From assembly GCF_000812565.1 (NCBI RefSeq), contig NZ_JTAM01000004.1, forward strand, positions 62,001 through 126,000: a stretch of 64,000 nucleotides of DNA, read 5' to 3'. The stretch's first letter is position 1; every line of letters begins with the position of its first letter. The notes below the pieces were generated by a model, which was not told the origin of the DNA, did not search any database, and saw only the letters and a list, made by a program, of their open reading frames with translations. Position numbers and translations under genes: made by a program. The DNA is from Flammeovirga sp. OC4 (GTDB lineage: Bacteria; Bacteroidota; Bacteroidia; Cytophagales; Flammeovirgaceae). Below are positions 8,515-18,440 of the stretch, piece by piece.

Positions 8515-10611
8515 ATGATCCCTCAGGAAACCGTAGATGAAATAAAACGAACCTTAGACATTGTTGAGGTTGTAGAAGACTTTGTCACCCTAAAGAAAAA
8601 GGGTAAATCTTGGATTGGATTATGTCCTTTCCACGTTGACAATACGCCTTCTATGTACGTGACTCCAAGCATGAACTTGTACAAGTGTTTTTCATGCGGC
8701 GCTTCTGGCGATGCGATCAAGTTTGTTCAGGAAAAAGAAGGACTTAATTATGTTGAAGCCTTAAAGTACCTTGCCAACAAATATGGGATCAAAATAGAAG
8801 AAAAAAAGAGATCTCCTGAGGAAGAAGAAAAGCATAAAAGAAGAGAAAGTATTTTCCTTACCATGAATTACGCAAAGGAGTTTTTCATGCGTGTGATGCA
8901 AACTTCTGATGAGGGAAAATCTTTAGGTCTTGGCTATTTCAAAAATAGAGGCTTTACAGGAGATACTATCAATAAGTTTGATCTTGGGTATAGTTTAGAT
9001 TCTTGGGATGCATTAGAAAAAAGTGCCTTAGAAAAAGGCTATACTGAAGAGGCTCTTGAACTAGCCGGTCTCCGTTCTGCCAATGATAAAGGGAAAAAAT
9101 ACGACCGCTTCAGAGGCAGAGTCATGTTTCCTATTCATGACCTTTCGGGAAGGGTAATTGCCTTTGGTGCTCGTACCTTGAAAAAAGACGGCAAACCAAA
9201 ATACCTCAACTCTCCTGAAACCGAAATTTACCATAAAAGTGATGCTTTATATGGTATTTACTACGCCAAAGATGCACTGAGAGTCAAAGACAGATGTTAC
9301 CTAGTAGAAGGGTATACTGATGTGATTTCTCTACATCAATCAGGGATTGAAAACGTAGTAGCTTCTTCTGGTACAGCATTAACAGAAGGACAAATCAAAC
9401 AGATCAAACGTTTTACAAATAATGTTACCGCACTTTTTGATGGTGACGCTGCGGGACTTAAAGCGGCAATCAGAGGTGTGGATATGCTGTTGGAACAAGG
9501 TCTGAATGTACGCGTAGTTCGTCTACCTGAGGGAGAAGACCCTGATAGCTATTGTTCAAAATTAGGTAGTGATAAATTTTCTCAGTTTTTAAAGGATGAA
9601 GAAACTGACTTTATTCTTTTTGCTGCAAAATTATATAACGAAGAGGCTAAAAATGATCCTCTAAATAAAGCTGAAAAAGTTAGAGAGGTGTTGAAGAGTA
9701 TCGTGAAAATTCCTGATACTATTCAACAAGAAATCTTTATTAAAGAGTGTGCTTCTGTTTTTGATATTTCAATTGACGGTTTGATCAAGGAACTCAATGC
9801 GTTAAAGCAGAGAGAGATTGAGAGAATTGAGAAAGAGAAAAATAGAGCTAGAAGATCTTATGAGAATCCAAGTGGTGGTTCTGTAGGCAGTGGTTATGTA
9901 AGTACTCCGCCTAACGATTTACCACCTCCTCCCCCAGAATTTTATACAGACAATTCTAACTTTCAGGACGTACCTCCTCCAATAGAGGAAATCAATGGAC
10001 TCCCCCCTCTAGGTGAGCCAATTCCGGTTGAAAAGGAACAACAACCCACTTCTACTCCTGAAAAAAGACTAGCAAAACTTGGTATTCATGAAGAAGAGTT
10101 TGTAAGAATTCTAGTTTTGTTCGGAGCGGAATATGTAGACGAAAATGTAGGATACATTTACGAATACCTCTTTGACGAATTAGGAGAAATGATGCTTGAA
10201 AATGAATTTTGCCAGCAGATTTTAGTCGATTATAAAAATGAAACGGCTATGGGTGAAATTCCTTCTTTCCATTATTTCACTGAAAAATACAGCAGTGATA
10301 TGGACAGAAAGAAATTACAGCAAATCCTAAAGGTGGAAAATGAGAAAACACCTAGTGAGGAATGGTTCAAAAGACATAGAATCGTTATACCTAAAAAAGA
10401 TGAAAACATTGGTAAGCTCGCTTATTCTACACTCTTACATTACAAGCTCACTTATATCGGTGATTTAATAGAACAGTGTAATGAGAGCTTACTAACAGCA
10501 GAAAAAGAGGCGAATGATGAAAAATTGATGGAAGCTTTTCAATTACTTTCTTTACTAAATCAACAAAGAAGTGAGATTGCTCAAATCCTTGGTATCACAA
10601 TAAAAGTCTAA
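8515..10611 (+). CDS. dnaG: DNA primase
   Basis: A 698-residue primase that makes RNA primers for replication. The N-terminal CHC2 zinc finger has C37, H40, C58 and C61 (CPFH...YKCFSCG). Next is the catalytic core, with the TOPRIM segment YLVEGYTDVISLHQSG (Glu 265) and FDGDAAG further on. A low-complexity proline-rich linker follows (about residues 465-505, containing NDLPPPPPEF and DVPPPIEEI), then a C-terminal DnaB-binding-type helical domain. It is longer than the E. coli protein (581 residues) mainly because of the linker and tail. It is divergent from recO. Confidence 0.96.
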   Translation: MIPQETVDEIKRTLDIVEVVEDFVTLKKKGKSWIGLCPFHVDNTPSMYVTPSMNLYKCFSCGASGDAIKFVQEKEGLNYVEALKYLANKYGIKIEEKKRSPEEEEKHKRRESIFLTMNYAKEFFMRVMQTSDEGKSLGLGYFKNRGFTGDTINKFDLGYSLDSWDALEKSALEKGYTEEALELAGLRSANDKGKKYDRFRGRVMFPIHDLSGRVIAFGARTLKKDGKPKYLNSPETEIYHKSDALYGIYYAKDALRVKDRCYLVEGYTDVISLHQSGIENVVASSGTALTEGQIKQIKRFTNNVTALFDGDAAGLKAAIRGVDMLLEQGLNVRVVRLPEGEDPDSYCSKLGSDKFSQFLKDEETDFILFAAKLYNEEAKNDPLNKAEKVREVLKSIVKIPDTIQQEIFIKECASVFDISIDGLIKELNALKQREIERIEKEKNRARRSYENPSGGSVGSGYVSTPPNDLPPPPPEFYTDNSNFQDVPPPIEEINGLPPLGEPIPVEKEQQPTSTPEKRLAKLGIHEEEFVRILVLFGAEYVDENVGYIYEYLFDELGEMMLENEFCQQILVDYKNETAMGEIPSFHYFTEKYSSDMDRKKLQQILKVENEKTPSEEWFKRHRIVIPKKDENIGKLAYSTLLHYKLTYIGDLIEQCNESLLTAEKEANDEKLMEAFQLLSLLNQQRSEIAQILGITIKV

Positions 10612-10652
10612 GAGTATGGGCTTTATAACATCTTTTTAGCACGATTTTTTCG

Positions 10653-10679
10653 TTTCCAAATAATAACATTTTATCTTTG
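10653..10679 (+). promoter_or_regulatory. Putative cysDN promoter
   Basis: TATCTTTG (10672-10679) is an exact Bacteroidota -7 element. T-rich sequence (tttttcgtttc) lies where the -33 element should be. It would give a leader of about 75 nt before cysD. Confidence 0.5.
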
Positions 10680-10760
10680 CGGCTTGTATGTAGATATACT
10701 GTTCATTGCATTATATCTTCTCTATAACTTAGATACAAATAAATTACAAACATAGATCCA

Positions 10761-11666
10761 ATGAGTAATTATCAACTTTCACACTTGGATGAGTTAGAAG
10801 CAGAAGCAATTTACGTTTTACGTGAAGTATTTTCTCAGTTTCAAAATCCAGCATTGCTTTTTTCAGGCGGTAAAGACTCTATAACTGTTGCTCACCTAGC
10901 AAAGAAAGCTTTTTATCCTGCCAAGATTCCTTTTACCTTTTTACACGTTGATACAGGACACAACTTCCCTGAAACAATTAAATTCCGTGACGATCTTATT
11001 GAAGATTTAGGAGTTCGTTTAGCGGTAGGTTCTGTACAAGACGCTATTGATGATGGTAGAGTAATGGAGGAAACTGGTGCAAACGCAAGTAGAAATAAAC
11101 TGCAAATTACTGCTCTATTAGATACAATCGAAGATGAGAACTTTGATGTAGCAATTGGTGGTGGCCGTCGTGATGAAGAAAAGGCAAGAGCTAAAGAGCG
11201 CTTCTTCTCTCACCGTGATGAGTTTGGTCAATGGGATCCAAAACACCAACGCCCTGAGTTATGGAACTTATTCAATGGTAAGTATAACCCAGGTGAACAC
11301 TTCAGAGCGTTCCCTATTTCTAACTGGACAGAGTTTGATGTTTGGCAATACATCATGAGAGAGAATATTGAAATTCCTTCTTTATACCTTGCTCATGAAA
11401 GAGATGTAATTTGGAGAGATAACACTTGGTTACCAATGTCAGAGCACATCGTATTACGTGACGGTGAAAAAGTGGAAAAGAAAAAAATCCGCTTCAGAAC
11501 ATTAGGTGACATTACTATTACGGGTGGTATTGAATCAGATGCTGATACGATCGAGAAAGTAGTAGAAGAAGTTTCTGCTATGCGTCAGACTGAGCGTGGT
11601 AACCGTTCAGATGACAAGCGTTCTGAAACTTCTATGGAAGACCGTAAAAAAGAAGGTTATTTCTAA
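10761..11666 (+). CDS. cysD: Sulfate adenylyltransferase subunit 2 (CysD)
   Basis: A 301-residue protein, about the E. coli CysD length. It is a PP-loop ATP pyrophosphatase with SGGKDS at 35-40, followed by FTFLHVDTGHNFPET, IGGGRRDEEKARAKER and PISNWTEFDVWQYI, all strongly conserved in CysD. With the GTPase CysN it forms ATP sulfurylase, turning sulfate and ATP into adenylyl sulfate. cysN follows 21 bp later in the same operon. The remaining sulfate-assimilation genes (cysC, cysH, sulfite reductase) are not in this window. Confidence 0.97.
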   Translation: MSNYQLSHLDELEAEAIYVLREVFSQFQNPALLFSGGKDSITVAHLAKKAFYPAKIPFTFLHVDTGHNFPETIKFRDDLIEDLGVRLAVGSVQDAIDDGRVMEETGANASRNKLQITALLDTIEDENFDVAIGGGRRDEEKARAKERFFSHRDEFGQWDPKHQRPELWNLFNGKYNPGEHFRAFPISNWTEFDVWQYIMRENIEIPSLYLAHERDVIWRDNTWLPMSEHIVLRDGEKVEKKKIRFRTLGDITITGGIESDADTIEKVVEEVSAMRQTERGNRSDDKRSETSMEDRKKEGYF

Positions 11667-11687
11667 ACATTAAGTCAAAACATCAAA

Positions 11688-12938
11688 GTGGAAATATTAA
11701 GATTTACAACAGCAGGTTCAGTTGATGACGGAAAAAGTACGTTAATTGGACGTTTATTATATGATTCAAAATCAATTTTTGAAGATCAATTAGATCAGGT
11801 TTCTGAAACTTCTAAAAGAAAAGGTTTAGAGCATGTTGATCTTTCTTTATTGACAGATGGTTTGAGAGCTGAAAGAGAGCAAGGCATTACAATTGATGTA
11901 GCTTACAGATATTTTGCAACTCCAAAGCGTAAGTTTATCATTGCCGACACTCCAGGTCATATTCAATACACAAGAAATATGGTAACGGGTGCTTCTACAG
12001 CCGACCTTGCATTGATTTTGATCGATGCTCGTAAAGGTTTAGTAGAGCAAACTCACCGTCACGCTATCATTGCATCTCTTCTTCAAATTCCTCACATGAT
12101 TGTTTGTGTGAACAAAATGGACCTTGTGGACTATGACGAGGCTATCTTTGAAAAAATTCAAGAGGAGTTTAAAGAGTTTGCAGCAAAGCTGAACCTAAAG
12201 GATATTCGTTTTGTGCCAATTTCAGCATTGAAAGGTGACAACGTTGTAAACAGATCGGAGCAAACTCCTTGGTATAGCGGTGAAACTTTATTGCATACTT
12301 TAGAAAACATCTATATCAGCAGTGATAATAACTACATTGACCCTCGTTTTGCGGTTCAAACTATTATCCGTCCTCACTCTGATAAATTCCATGACTTCAG
12401 AGGTTACGCAGGCCGTATAAGCTCAGGTGTATTCAGAAAAGGTGATGATATTGTAGCTTTACCTTCAGGTTTCACTTCAAAAGTAAAGAACATCTTCAAC
12501 GGAATGGAAGAGGTAGAAGAGGCTTTCCCTCCTCAATCTGTAACGATCACGTTGGAAGATGATATTGATATTTCAAGAGGTGATATGTTGGTTCGCCCTG
12601 ACAACCAACCACAACAAACACAAGATTTGGATGTGATGTTGTGCTGGATGGATGATCAACCTCCAAGACCTAGAGCTAAATATATCTTGAAACATACTAC
12701 TAATGAAGCAAGATGTATGATCAAGGGTATCAAGTACAAGATGAACATCAATACTCTAAGCCGTATTGAAGGTGACAAGTCTTTACATATGAATGATATC
12801 GCAAGAGTTCAGTTAAGAACTACTAAAGCAATTCTTTGGGATCCTTACAAATCTAACAGAATTACAGGTTCTTTGATTCTTGTAGATGAGGCAACTAACA
12901 ATACTGTTGCTGCAGGTATGATCAGAAGAAGTAAATAG
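11688..12938 (+). CDS. cysN: Sulfate adenylyltransferase subunit 1 (CysN), GTG start
   Basis: A 416-residue EF-Tu-like GTPase with G1 GSVDDGKST (10-18), G3 DTPGH (87-91) and G4 NKMD (142-145), then beta-barrel domains. GTP hydrolysis drives adenylyl sulfate formation by CysD. It starts with GTG at 11688; the N-terminus MEILRFTTAGSVDDGKS fits family starts and no ATG is better placed. It is shorter than E. coli CysN (475) because it lacks the N-terminal extension, and it has no fused CysC kinase domain. Confidence 0.96.
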   Translation: MEILRFTTAGSVDDGKSTLIGRLLYDSKSIFEDQLDQVSETSKRKGLEHVDLSLLTDGLRAEREQGITIDVAYRYFATPKRKFIIADTPGHIQYTRNMVTGASTADLALILIDARKGLVEQTHRHAIIASLLQIPHMIVCVNKMDLVDYDEAIFEKIQEEFKEFAAKLNLKDIRFVPISALKGDNVVNRSEQTPWYSGETLLHTLENIYISSDNNYIDPRFAVQTIIRPHSDKFHDFRGYAGRISSGVFRKGDDIVALPSGFTSKVKNIFNGMEEVEEAFPPQSVTITLEDDIDISRGDMLVRPDNQPQQTQDLDVMLCWMDDQPPRPRAKYILKHTTNEARCMIKGIKYKMNINTLSRIEGDKSLHMNDIARVQLRTTKAILWDPYKSNRITGSLILVDEATNNTVAAGMIRRSK

Positions 12939-12962
12939 TATTTAAAATATACTTTTAGAAAC

Positions 12963-13000
12963 AAAAGCCTTTGCTCTTTATAGAGTGAAGGCTTTTTGTA
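12963..13000 (+). terminator. Terminator after cysN
   Basis: An aaaagcctt/aaggctttt stem with an inner ctct/agag helix is followed by T residues. Confidence 0.85.
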
Positions 13001-13161
13001 TTTTACAAAGAAATCCACTTAACATTTCCTCTAACTATCACTCTATATATAACTTAAATAACAGATAATGCGTATTTTATAATACAACCATATAGAAGAA
13101 CAGTATTCATAATAATACAATACTTACCCTTCTCTGCTATTCACTTACTACTTAAAATACT

Positions 13162-13899
13162 ATGAAAACAACGAATGTGGCTCTTATTGTTCCATTGTTT
13201 GATAAAATACCTGTTTACTTTGATTTATTTTTAAATCAGTTATCCTACCAAAGAAATATAGACATTCTCATTTTAAGTAATTTAGACCTAAAACATTACC
13301 AATTCTTACCTCATATTGAAGTTCATTCTATCAAAAAACTAGATCATTTAGAAAAATATATCGAACAAGACCTTGAATGGTTTACTTCAACAAGAACCTA
13401 TTGGGGTATTGGAAATAGTAACTTTCTGTATGGCAATTTGTATAAATTCATCCACCAACTTACTAAAAATAAGCCAGTACAGTTCACACTATCAGGTATC
13501 AATTGTAAGATGACTTTTTTCAGAAGTATTCCCTTCAAAAATAAGGAGGAAATTTCATTAGAAAATATGGAGATAGAGTTAAGTTCTGAAAATATTATTT
13601 CTTTTAATCAAGGTCGAATATTTAATTATTTCAATAGAAAAAGCTTTGCCTTTATGAATATTGAAAAGGCTATTCGAAGTAACTTATTTTCTCTACCAAA
13701 ATGGGATGAAACACCTAATAAGTTTTATTTATCAAAATCTGGGTTCTACAATGAAAAGGAATTTAGAAACTACAGTCGACTTCATTTTCAACAAAAAATT
13801 AAAACAAGAGGCTTAAGGTATTTCATTTCTCTCCGACATTTTATCAAAAAACAAGTAGATGATATTGACATTACTCCGCAAGAAAAGCATCATGCATAA
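13162..13899 (+). CDS. Cytosolic protein of unknown function, possibly glycosyltransferase-like
   Basis: A 245-residue protein without signal peptide or membrane segment. The N-terminus (VALIVPLFDKIPVYFDLFLN, then NIDILILSNLD) resembles the opening strand-helix-strand of DUF6625-type glycosyltransferase-like proteins, which begin with a VPYFGKFP-like motif. The expected DxD motif is not evident, and the C-terminal half (Lys/Arg/Phe rich) matches nothing I know. It stands alone between terminators. Function is not assigned; the family link is tentative. Confidence 0.6.
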   Translation: MKTTNVALIVPLFDKIPVYFDLFLNQLSYQRNIDILILSNLDLKHYQFLPHIEVHSIKKLDHLEKYIEQDLEWFTSTRTYWGIGNSNFLYGNLYKFIHQLTKNKPVQFTLSGINCKMTFFRSIPFKNKEEISLENMEIELSSENIISFNQGRIFNYFNRKSFAFMNIEKAIRSNLFSLPKWDETPNKFYLSKSGFYNEKEFRNYSRLHFQQKIKTRGLRYFISLRHFIKKQVDDIDITPQEKHHA

Positions 13900-14136
13900 T
13901 ATCATTCTTTCCCATGAAATCACTATTTAATAGCAATGAACTGATTTTTCATTGCCCCATTAAGAGTATATCGTTTTTACTCATTCTCCATTTAATTTAT
14001 TGGCATACTTTATGAATTTCATACTGTTTGTTAAAAAAAAGTATATTTACAGGCTATTTAATCATCGTTAAAATAATTTGTTAACGTATTTTATCTATTT
14101 TTACAACTTGTAAATAGATTATCAAGCTCCATTACA
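13900..14136. other. AT-rich intergenic region
   Basis: Contains a gcaatgaa/ttcattgc hairpin (13933-13955) with no T tract, which might act as a weak terminator of the 13162 gene. No convincing promoter consensus or short gene is seen. Confidence 0.4.
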
Positions 14137-15888
14137 ATGAATAAAAAAACTACATTAGGTTACCTGTTTTTTTTCATCTTATTTTTAGAATCACTACAGG
14201 TTTTTGCACAATCTTCAAATGTTCCTTACGATCCAGAGTACTATCATCTTATTGATCGTTATGAGATCAAACAAAAGAACTTTGGTAAAGTTTTCACTAC
14301 CATAAAACCTTACAGCAGACAAGAAATTGCTGAATTTTTAGAAGGGTTTGACTCTACTTACAATGGTACACTTTCTGAAGCAGACAAGTACAACCTTTCC
14401 TATTTAGCACTTGATAATTGGGAACACATGTCTGACTCAACACTTGCCGATGTAAAAAAGCCATTCTTAAAATATTTTTATAGAAGTAAGATTGATTTCC
14501 TCAACGTTCATCAGAAAGATTTTGACCTCCATATTAACCCCGTGATCCTTTTTAGTGGTGGAGATGATAACTTAAATGCATCACGTCCATATGTAAACCA
14601 AAGAGGAGTGATCATGAGAGGTTCAATTGCTGGTAAAGTTGGATTTTACCTTCAAGCATCAGATAACCAAGAGAGGTTACCTTTTTATGCTCAACAATAT
14701 TCTGCTTCACACAATGGAACTTTCCCTGGACAACAATGGAACAAATCAGAGGGTGATGTTGGAGACTATTTCAATGCACAAGGTTATATTACTTTCCAAT
14801 TATTGAAAGACTATATAGGAACTGAATTTGGTAGAGGGAGAAACTTCATTGGTAACGGTTACCGTTCTTTGGCACTTTCTACTTTTGCTAATGACTATAC
14901 CTATCTCAAATTAAATACTAGAGTTTGGCATTTAGAGTATACTAATATTTTTGCTCAAATGAACACTAGTAATACCAACCCAGCAGGTGGACATTTGCCT
15001 AAAAAATATATGGCAATGCATCACTTAGGATGGAATGTTACTAAAAACTTAAACGTAGGTCTTTTTGAGCAAGTAATTTTTAGTAGAACGGATTCAATTG
15101 GTAATAATACTTTTGATATCTCTTACTTAAACCCTTTCATTTTCTACCGTTCATTAGAGCATGGCTTGGGTGATGTTGATAATGTACAGGTGGGACTAGA
15201 TGTAAAATGGAACATCTGGAATAAAGTACAGCTATACAGTCAAATCATCATGGATGATTTAAGTGTTAGTAATTTAGGCAAAGGTTATTTTGGTAATAAG
15301 TTCGCTTACCAATTTGGAGCTAAATATATTGATGCCTTTGGAGTATCTAATCTTGATCTTCACGGAGAAGTTAACGTAGTTGATCCTTATACTTACTCCC
15401 ACAAGAATACCACTGGATCAAGTAATATACCTAATGGTTACCTTTATACAAACCAAGCGCATTATTATCAAGAATTAGCCCACCCTAATGGAGCTAACTT
15501 TTATGAACTCATCGGTATTGTAAGATATAGACCAAACTTCTTCCCTAAAATTTCTGCCGTGATCAAAGGTATGTATAGAGAACAAGGCATGAATGAACTT
15601 GATGACAAAGGAAATGTAGTCACAAATTATGGTTCTAATATCTTCTTAGATTACAATACTGCACCAGGTGCACCAGATGCTTATGGTGTAGAATTTCTTC
15701 AAGGCACAAAAGTAAGAACGATGTATGTTGATGCAACACTTACTTACTCACCTTTCCACAATGTATTTGTTGATTTGAGAGGCGTATTTAGAAATACATC
15801 AAGTGATGATGAAAGATATACTCAAAATGAAAATTATATAAGTGCAGCCGTTAGGTGGAATATCGGTCAAAGGTTATACGAGTTCTAG
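14137..15888 (+). CDS. Outer membrane beta-barrel, Wzi/RemB-like
   Basis: A 583-residue protein with a signal peptide (LFFFILFLESLQVFAQ). Next comes an N-terminal region YDPEYYHLIDRYEIK, then many aromatic-ended amphipathic strands to a C-terminal strand ending in RLYEF. The segment FGRGRNFIGNGYRSLALSTFA followed by LNTRVWHLEYTNIFAQ is typical of the Bacteroidota proteins annotated as capsule assembly Wzi-like or gliding motility RemB. It is probably an outer membrane protein handling surface polysaccharide or motility adhesins; which of the two cannot be told. It is monocistronic. Confidence 0.75.
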   Translation: MNKKTTLGYLFFFILFLESLQVFAQSSNVPYDPEYYHLIDRYEIKQKNFGKVFTTIKPYSRQEIAEFLEGFDSTYNGTLSEADKYNLSYLALDNWEHMSDSTLADVKKPFLKYFYRSKIDFLNVHQKDFDLHINPVILFSGGDDNLNASRPYVNQRGVIMRGSIAGKVGFYLQASDNQERLPFYAQQYSASHNGTFPGQQWNKSEGDVGDYFNAQGYITFQLLKDYIGTEFGRGRNFIGNGYRSLALSTFANDYTYLKLNTRVWHLEYTNIFAQMNTSNTNPAGGHLPKKYMAMHHLGWNVTKNLNVGLFEQVIFSRTDSIGNNTFDISYLNPFIFYRSLEHGLGDVDNVQVGLDVKWNIWNKVQLYSQIIMDDLSVSNLGKGYFGNKFAYQFGAKYIDAFGVSNLDLHGEVNVVDPYTYSHKNTTGSSNIPNGYLYTNQAHYYQELAHPNGANFYELIGIVRYRPNFFPKISAVIKGMYREQGMNELDDKGNVVTNYGSNIFLDYNTAPGAPDAYGVEFLQGTKVRTMYVDATLTYSPFHNVFVDLRGVFRNTSSDDERYTQNENYISAAVRWNIGQRLYEF

Positions 15889-15948
15889 AACTCCGTTTAT
15901 TCCCTTTGTATCACTATGTAATATCTCATTGGAATAATAATATTTTTC

Positions 15949-15982
15949 AGAGGAATGGTTCAAAATCATTCCTCTTTTTTTG
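15949..15982 (+). terminator. Terminator after the Wzi/RemB-like gene
   Basis: A perfect 9-bp stem (agaggaatg/cattcctct) is followed by eight T. Confidence 0.9.
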
Positions 15983-16143
15983 TATTCAAATTTTAATCAA
16001 AATTCTAAAAATGGCTCATTTTGATTGTATTTTCTTTATATATTAATAAAATATTACATGAAAATCCTCTAATATGAATTTAATGTTAACTAAAAGTTAC
16101 ATAATTACGTATATTGTAATAACAACAAAGCTGTTACAAGTAC

Positions 16144-16968
16144 ATGAAATTCATCAAAAGCATATATCACCTTACCTTTACACTCATCATTTCGATGACT
16201 GTAAACGTATATGCTCAAGAAAATGATGTTACTTTATCTAAATACCAATCACATTCCATGTTGGAATATTATACCCTAAATCATTCAAATCAAGCATGGG
16301 AAAAAGATCAGTTTTACCTTTACTTTTCTCCACAAGAAAATATTTCTGGAGAGGAATTTAACACCATGAAAAATGAGGTAAACGATTGGGTAAATCATTG
16401 GAAAGCTCTTGAGCAAAAAAATAACCGATCAATCACAAAAAAATTATTTACTAAAACACGCCAAAAATTCTTGAAACGCTACAAAGAATGTAGTACGTTT
16501 TCTACACTTTTAGAAGATGGCAAATATGACTGCCTGAGTGGTACATTATTGTATGCTCACATTTTTCAAGAATTAGGCTATGACTATTCAATCCATCAAA
16601 ATAATAGTCATGTATACATTATCGTTGAAGACCCTTATTTAGGAACAACTTTAATTGAGTCTACGGATGTATATGGCTATGTCATTGGAAAGAATAACAT
16701 CAAGAAACGTATTGAGGGCTATGAAAAGAGATTAGAAAACTCACTTTTATATAGCAGGTACGGAATGAATTTAACGGAAACGTTAAGCATTAAAGATGTC
16801 GCTGGGTTACAATACTATAACTTAGCTGTTGCTTCATACAGAGCAAATGACCTTTATGAAGCTAAATTGTCATTGTACAAAGCGTCTATTATTACAGATT
16901 CTCCAAGAATCGAATATTTTAATTTCTATTTAGAAGAGAGCAACAATCTAGTCAGTGCAATGCGTTAG
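16144..16968 (+). CDS. Secreted transglutaminase-like protein
   Basis: A 274-residue protein with a signal peptide (cleavage near VYAQ). The centre shows a Cys-His-Asp order like the transglutaminase/papain-like fold: C130 in KYDCLSGTLLYA, H156 in NNSHVYIIVE and D175 in LIESTDVYG. Before it is a helical region (FNTMKNEVNDWVNHW); after it is a TPR-like end (YNLAVASYRANDLYEAKLSLYKAS). Bacterial relatives are usually cysteine peptidases or inactive peptide-binding proteins. The assignment rests on motif order only. It shares a terminator with convergent tyrS. Confidence 0.65.
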   Translation: MKFIKSIYHLTFTLIISMTVNVYAQENDVTLSKYQSHSMLEYYTLNHSNQAWEKDQFYLYFSPQENISGEEFNTMKNEVNDWVNHWKALEQKNNRSITKKLFTKTRQKFLKRYKECSTFSTLLEDGKYDCLSGTLLYAHIFQELGYDYSIHQNNSHVYIIVEDPYLGTTLIESTDVYGYVIGKNNIKKRIEGYEKRLENSLLYSRYGMNLTETLSIKDVAGLQYYNLAVASYRANDLYEAKLSLYKASIITDSPRIEYFNFYLEESNNLVSAMR

Positions 16969-16976
16969 TCATTAAG

Positions 16977-16994
16977 CAGTTGTACAATTAAAAT
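16977..16994 (+). repeat. End fragment of the CAGTTG palindromic element
   Basis: 18 bp (cagttgtacaattaaaat) identical to the left end of the element at 20828-20998. Nothing else of that element is visible here, so it is probably a remnant. Confidence 0.5.
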
Positions 16995-17010
16995 AGTTAG
17001 TTAATTTGAA

Positions 17011-17052
17011 AAAAGAATACCCTTCCACTTTTTAAGCAGAAGGGTATTTTTT
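17011..17052. terminator. Bidirectional terminator between 16144 gene and tyrS
   Basis: A 10-bp stem (aatacccttc/gaagggtatt) is flanked by A-rich sequence on the left and T-rich on the right, so it serves both converging genes. Confidence 0.85.
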
Positions 17053-17071
17053 ATATCCTTTAAAGAAGGAA

Positions 17072-18373
17072 TTATACTACTTTAATCAAGCAGTAATTTT
17101 TCTTTCCTTTCTGAGCAAGAATGTATTTCCCTTGAAGCAATTCTACATCTTTTGGAAGTTCACTTCCTTGTAATTTTGCTTTATTGATAGAAATACCTCC
17201 GCCTTTAATCATTCTTTTTGCTTCACCTTTAGAAGAGAATAATTGGTTGTCAGTACCTGTTGATACTAAATCAGCCATTTCTGCCATTCCTTCTAAATCG
17301 GCTTTAGAAATCTCTGACTGCATTACACCTTCGAATACTTGTAATAAAGTACGCTCGTCTAAAGATTTCAATTGATCCGTTACGTTCTTTCCGAATAAGA
17401 TATTTGAAGCAGCAATAGCTGTATCTAATTCAGCTTGACCGTGAACTGCACGAGTAACTTCCTCTGCTAAACGCTTCTGAAGAATACGCGTATGAGGAGC
17501 CTCGTCATGATCAGCGATTAATTGATCAATCTCTTCTTTACCAATGAAAGTAAAGATTTTGATGTATTTCTTTGCATCATCATCCGCTACATTTAACCAG
17601 AATTGGTAGAATTGGTAAGGAGATGTTTTCTCAGGGTCTAACCAAACTGCACCACTCTCCGTTTTACCGAATTTAGTACCATCAGCTTTTGTGATCAATG
17701 GACAAGTAGCAGCATAAGCAGTACCTTGAGCCTTACGGCGAACTAGTTCAGTACCTGTTACAATATTACCCCACTGATCTGAACCACCAAATTGTAGTTT
17801 ACAGTTCTTTGTTTTGTATAAATGGTAAAAATCCCAACCTTGTAATAATTGGTAAGTAAATTCAGTAAAAGAGATACCATTACCAGTAGCTAAACGTTTC
17901 TTTACAGAATCTTTAGCCATCATATAATTTACTGTAAGGTGCTTTCCTGCTTCACGAGCAAAATCGATGAAACTGAAATCCTTGAACCAATCATAGTTGT
18001 TTAAGATCTCCGCAGAGTTTTCACCACAATCAAAGTCCAAGAACTTTTCTAATTGTGCTTTCATTCCATCGATGTTCTTTTGGATTGTATCATCATCCAA
18101 TAGAGATCTCTCAGCATCTTTAAAAGAAGGGTCGCCAATCATACCTGTTGCTCCACCTACAATCGCTAACGGCTTGTGCCCTGCTTTTTGTAAATGTCTC
18201 AATAACATTACAGATACCATATGACCAATATGCAATGAATCTGCTGTTGGATCAAAACCAACGTAAGCAGTTGTCATTTCTTTGTTCAATTGATCTTCAG
18301 TACCCGGCATCATGTCGTGCAGCATTCCTCTCCACTGCAACTCTTCAATAAGGTTTGTTTTTATATCTGCCAT
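17072..18373 (-). CDS. tyrS: Tyrosyl-tRNA synthetase
   Basis: 433 residues from the ATG at 18373 ([18 protein letters not shown]). An upstream in-frame ATG at 18403 would add ten residues not seen in relatives. Class I signatures are present: LHIGH (in [11 protein letters not shown]) and KFGKTES in place of KMSKS. Tyrosine-binding elements [11 protein letters not shown] and GGSDQWGN are clear. The C-terminal S4-type RNA-binding domain holds [18 protein letters not shown]. It charges tRNA-Tyr. No T-box leader is seen. Confidence 0.96.
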   Translation of the reverse strand: MADIKTNLIEELQWRGMLHDMMPGTEDQLNKEMTTAYVGFDPTADSLHIGHMVSVMLLRHLQKAGHKPLAIVGGATGMIGDPSFKDAERSLLDDDTIQKNIDGMKAQLEKFLDFDCGENSAEILNNYDWFKDFSFIDFAREAGKHLTVNYMMAKDSVKKRLATGNGISFTEFTYQLLQGWDFYHLYKTKNCKLQFGGSDQWGNIVTGTELVRRKAQGTAYAATCPLITKADGTKFGKTESGAVWLDPEKTSPYQFYQFWLNVADDDAKKYIKIFTFIGKEEIDQLIADHDEAPHTRILQKRLAEEVTRAVHGQAELDTAIAASNILFGKNVTDQLKSLDERTLLQVFEGVMQSEISKADLEGMAEMADLVSTGTDNQLFSSKGEAKRMIKGGGISINKAKLQGSELPKDVELLQGKYILAQKGKKNYCLIKVV

Positions 18374-18440
18374 TTCTAATGTATTTCTAATTTGAATGCG
18401 CAATTTAACAGTAAAAGATCAAATGACCATTTAATGTTAC

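Noticed and set aside
10680-10760. Possible riboswitch before cysD
   Set aside because: The leader is short and lacks the conserved cores of SAM or other known riboswitches.
15855-16046. 63-codon ORF after the Wzi/RemB-like gene
   Set aside because: It overlaps the end of that gene in another frame and runs through its terminator; there is no start context or domain.
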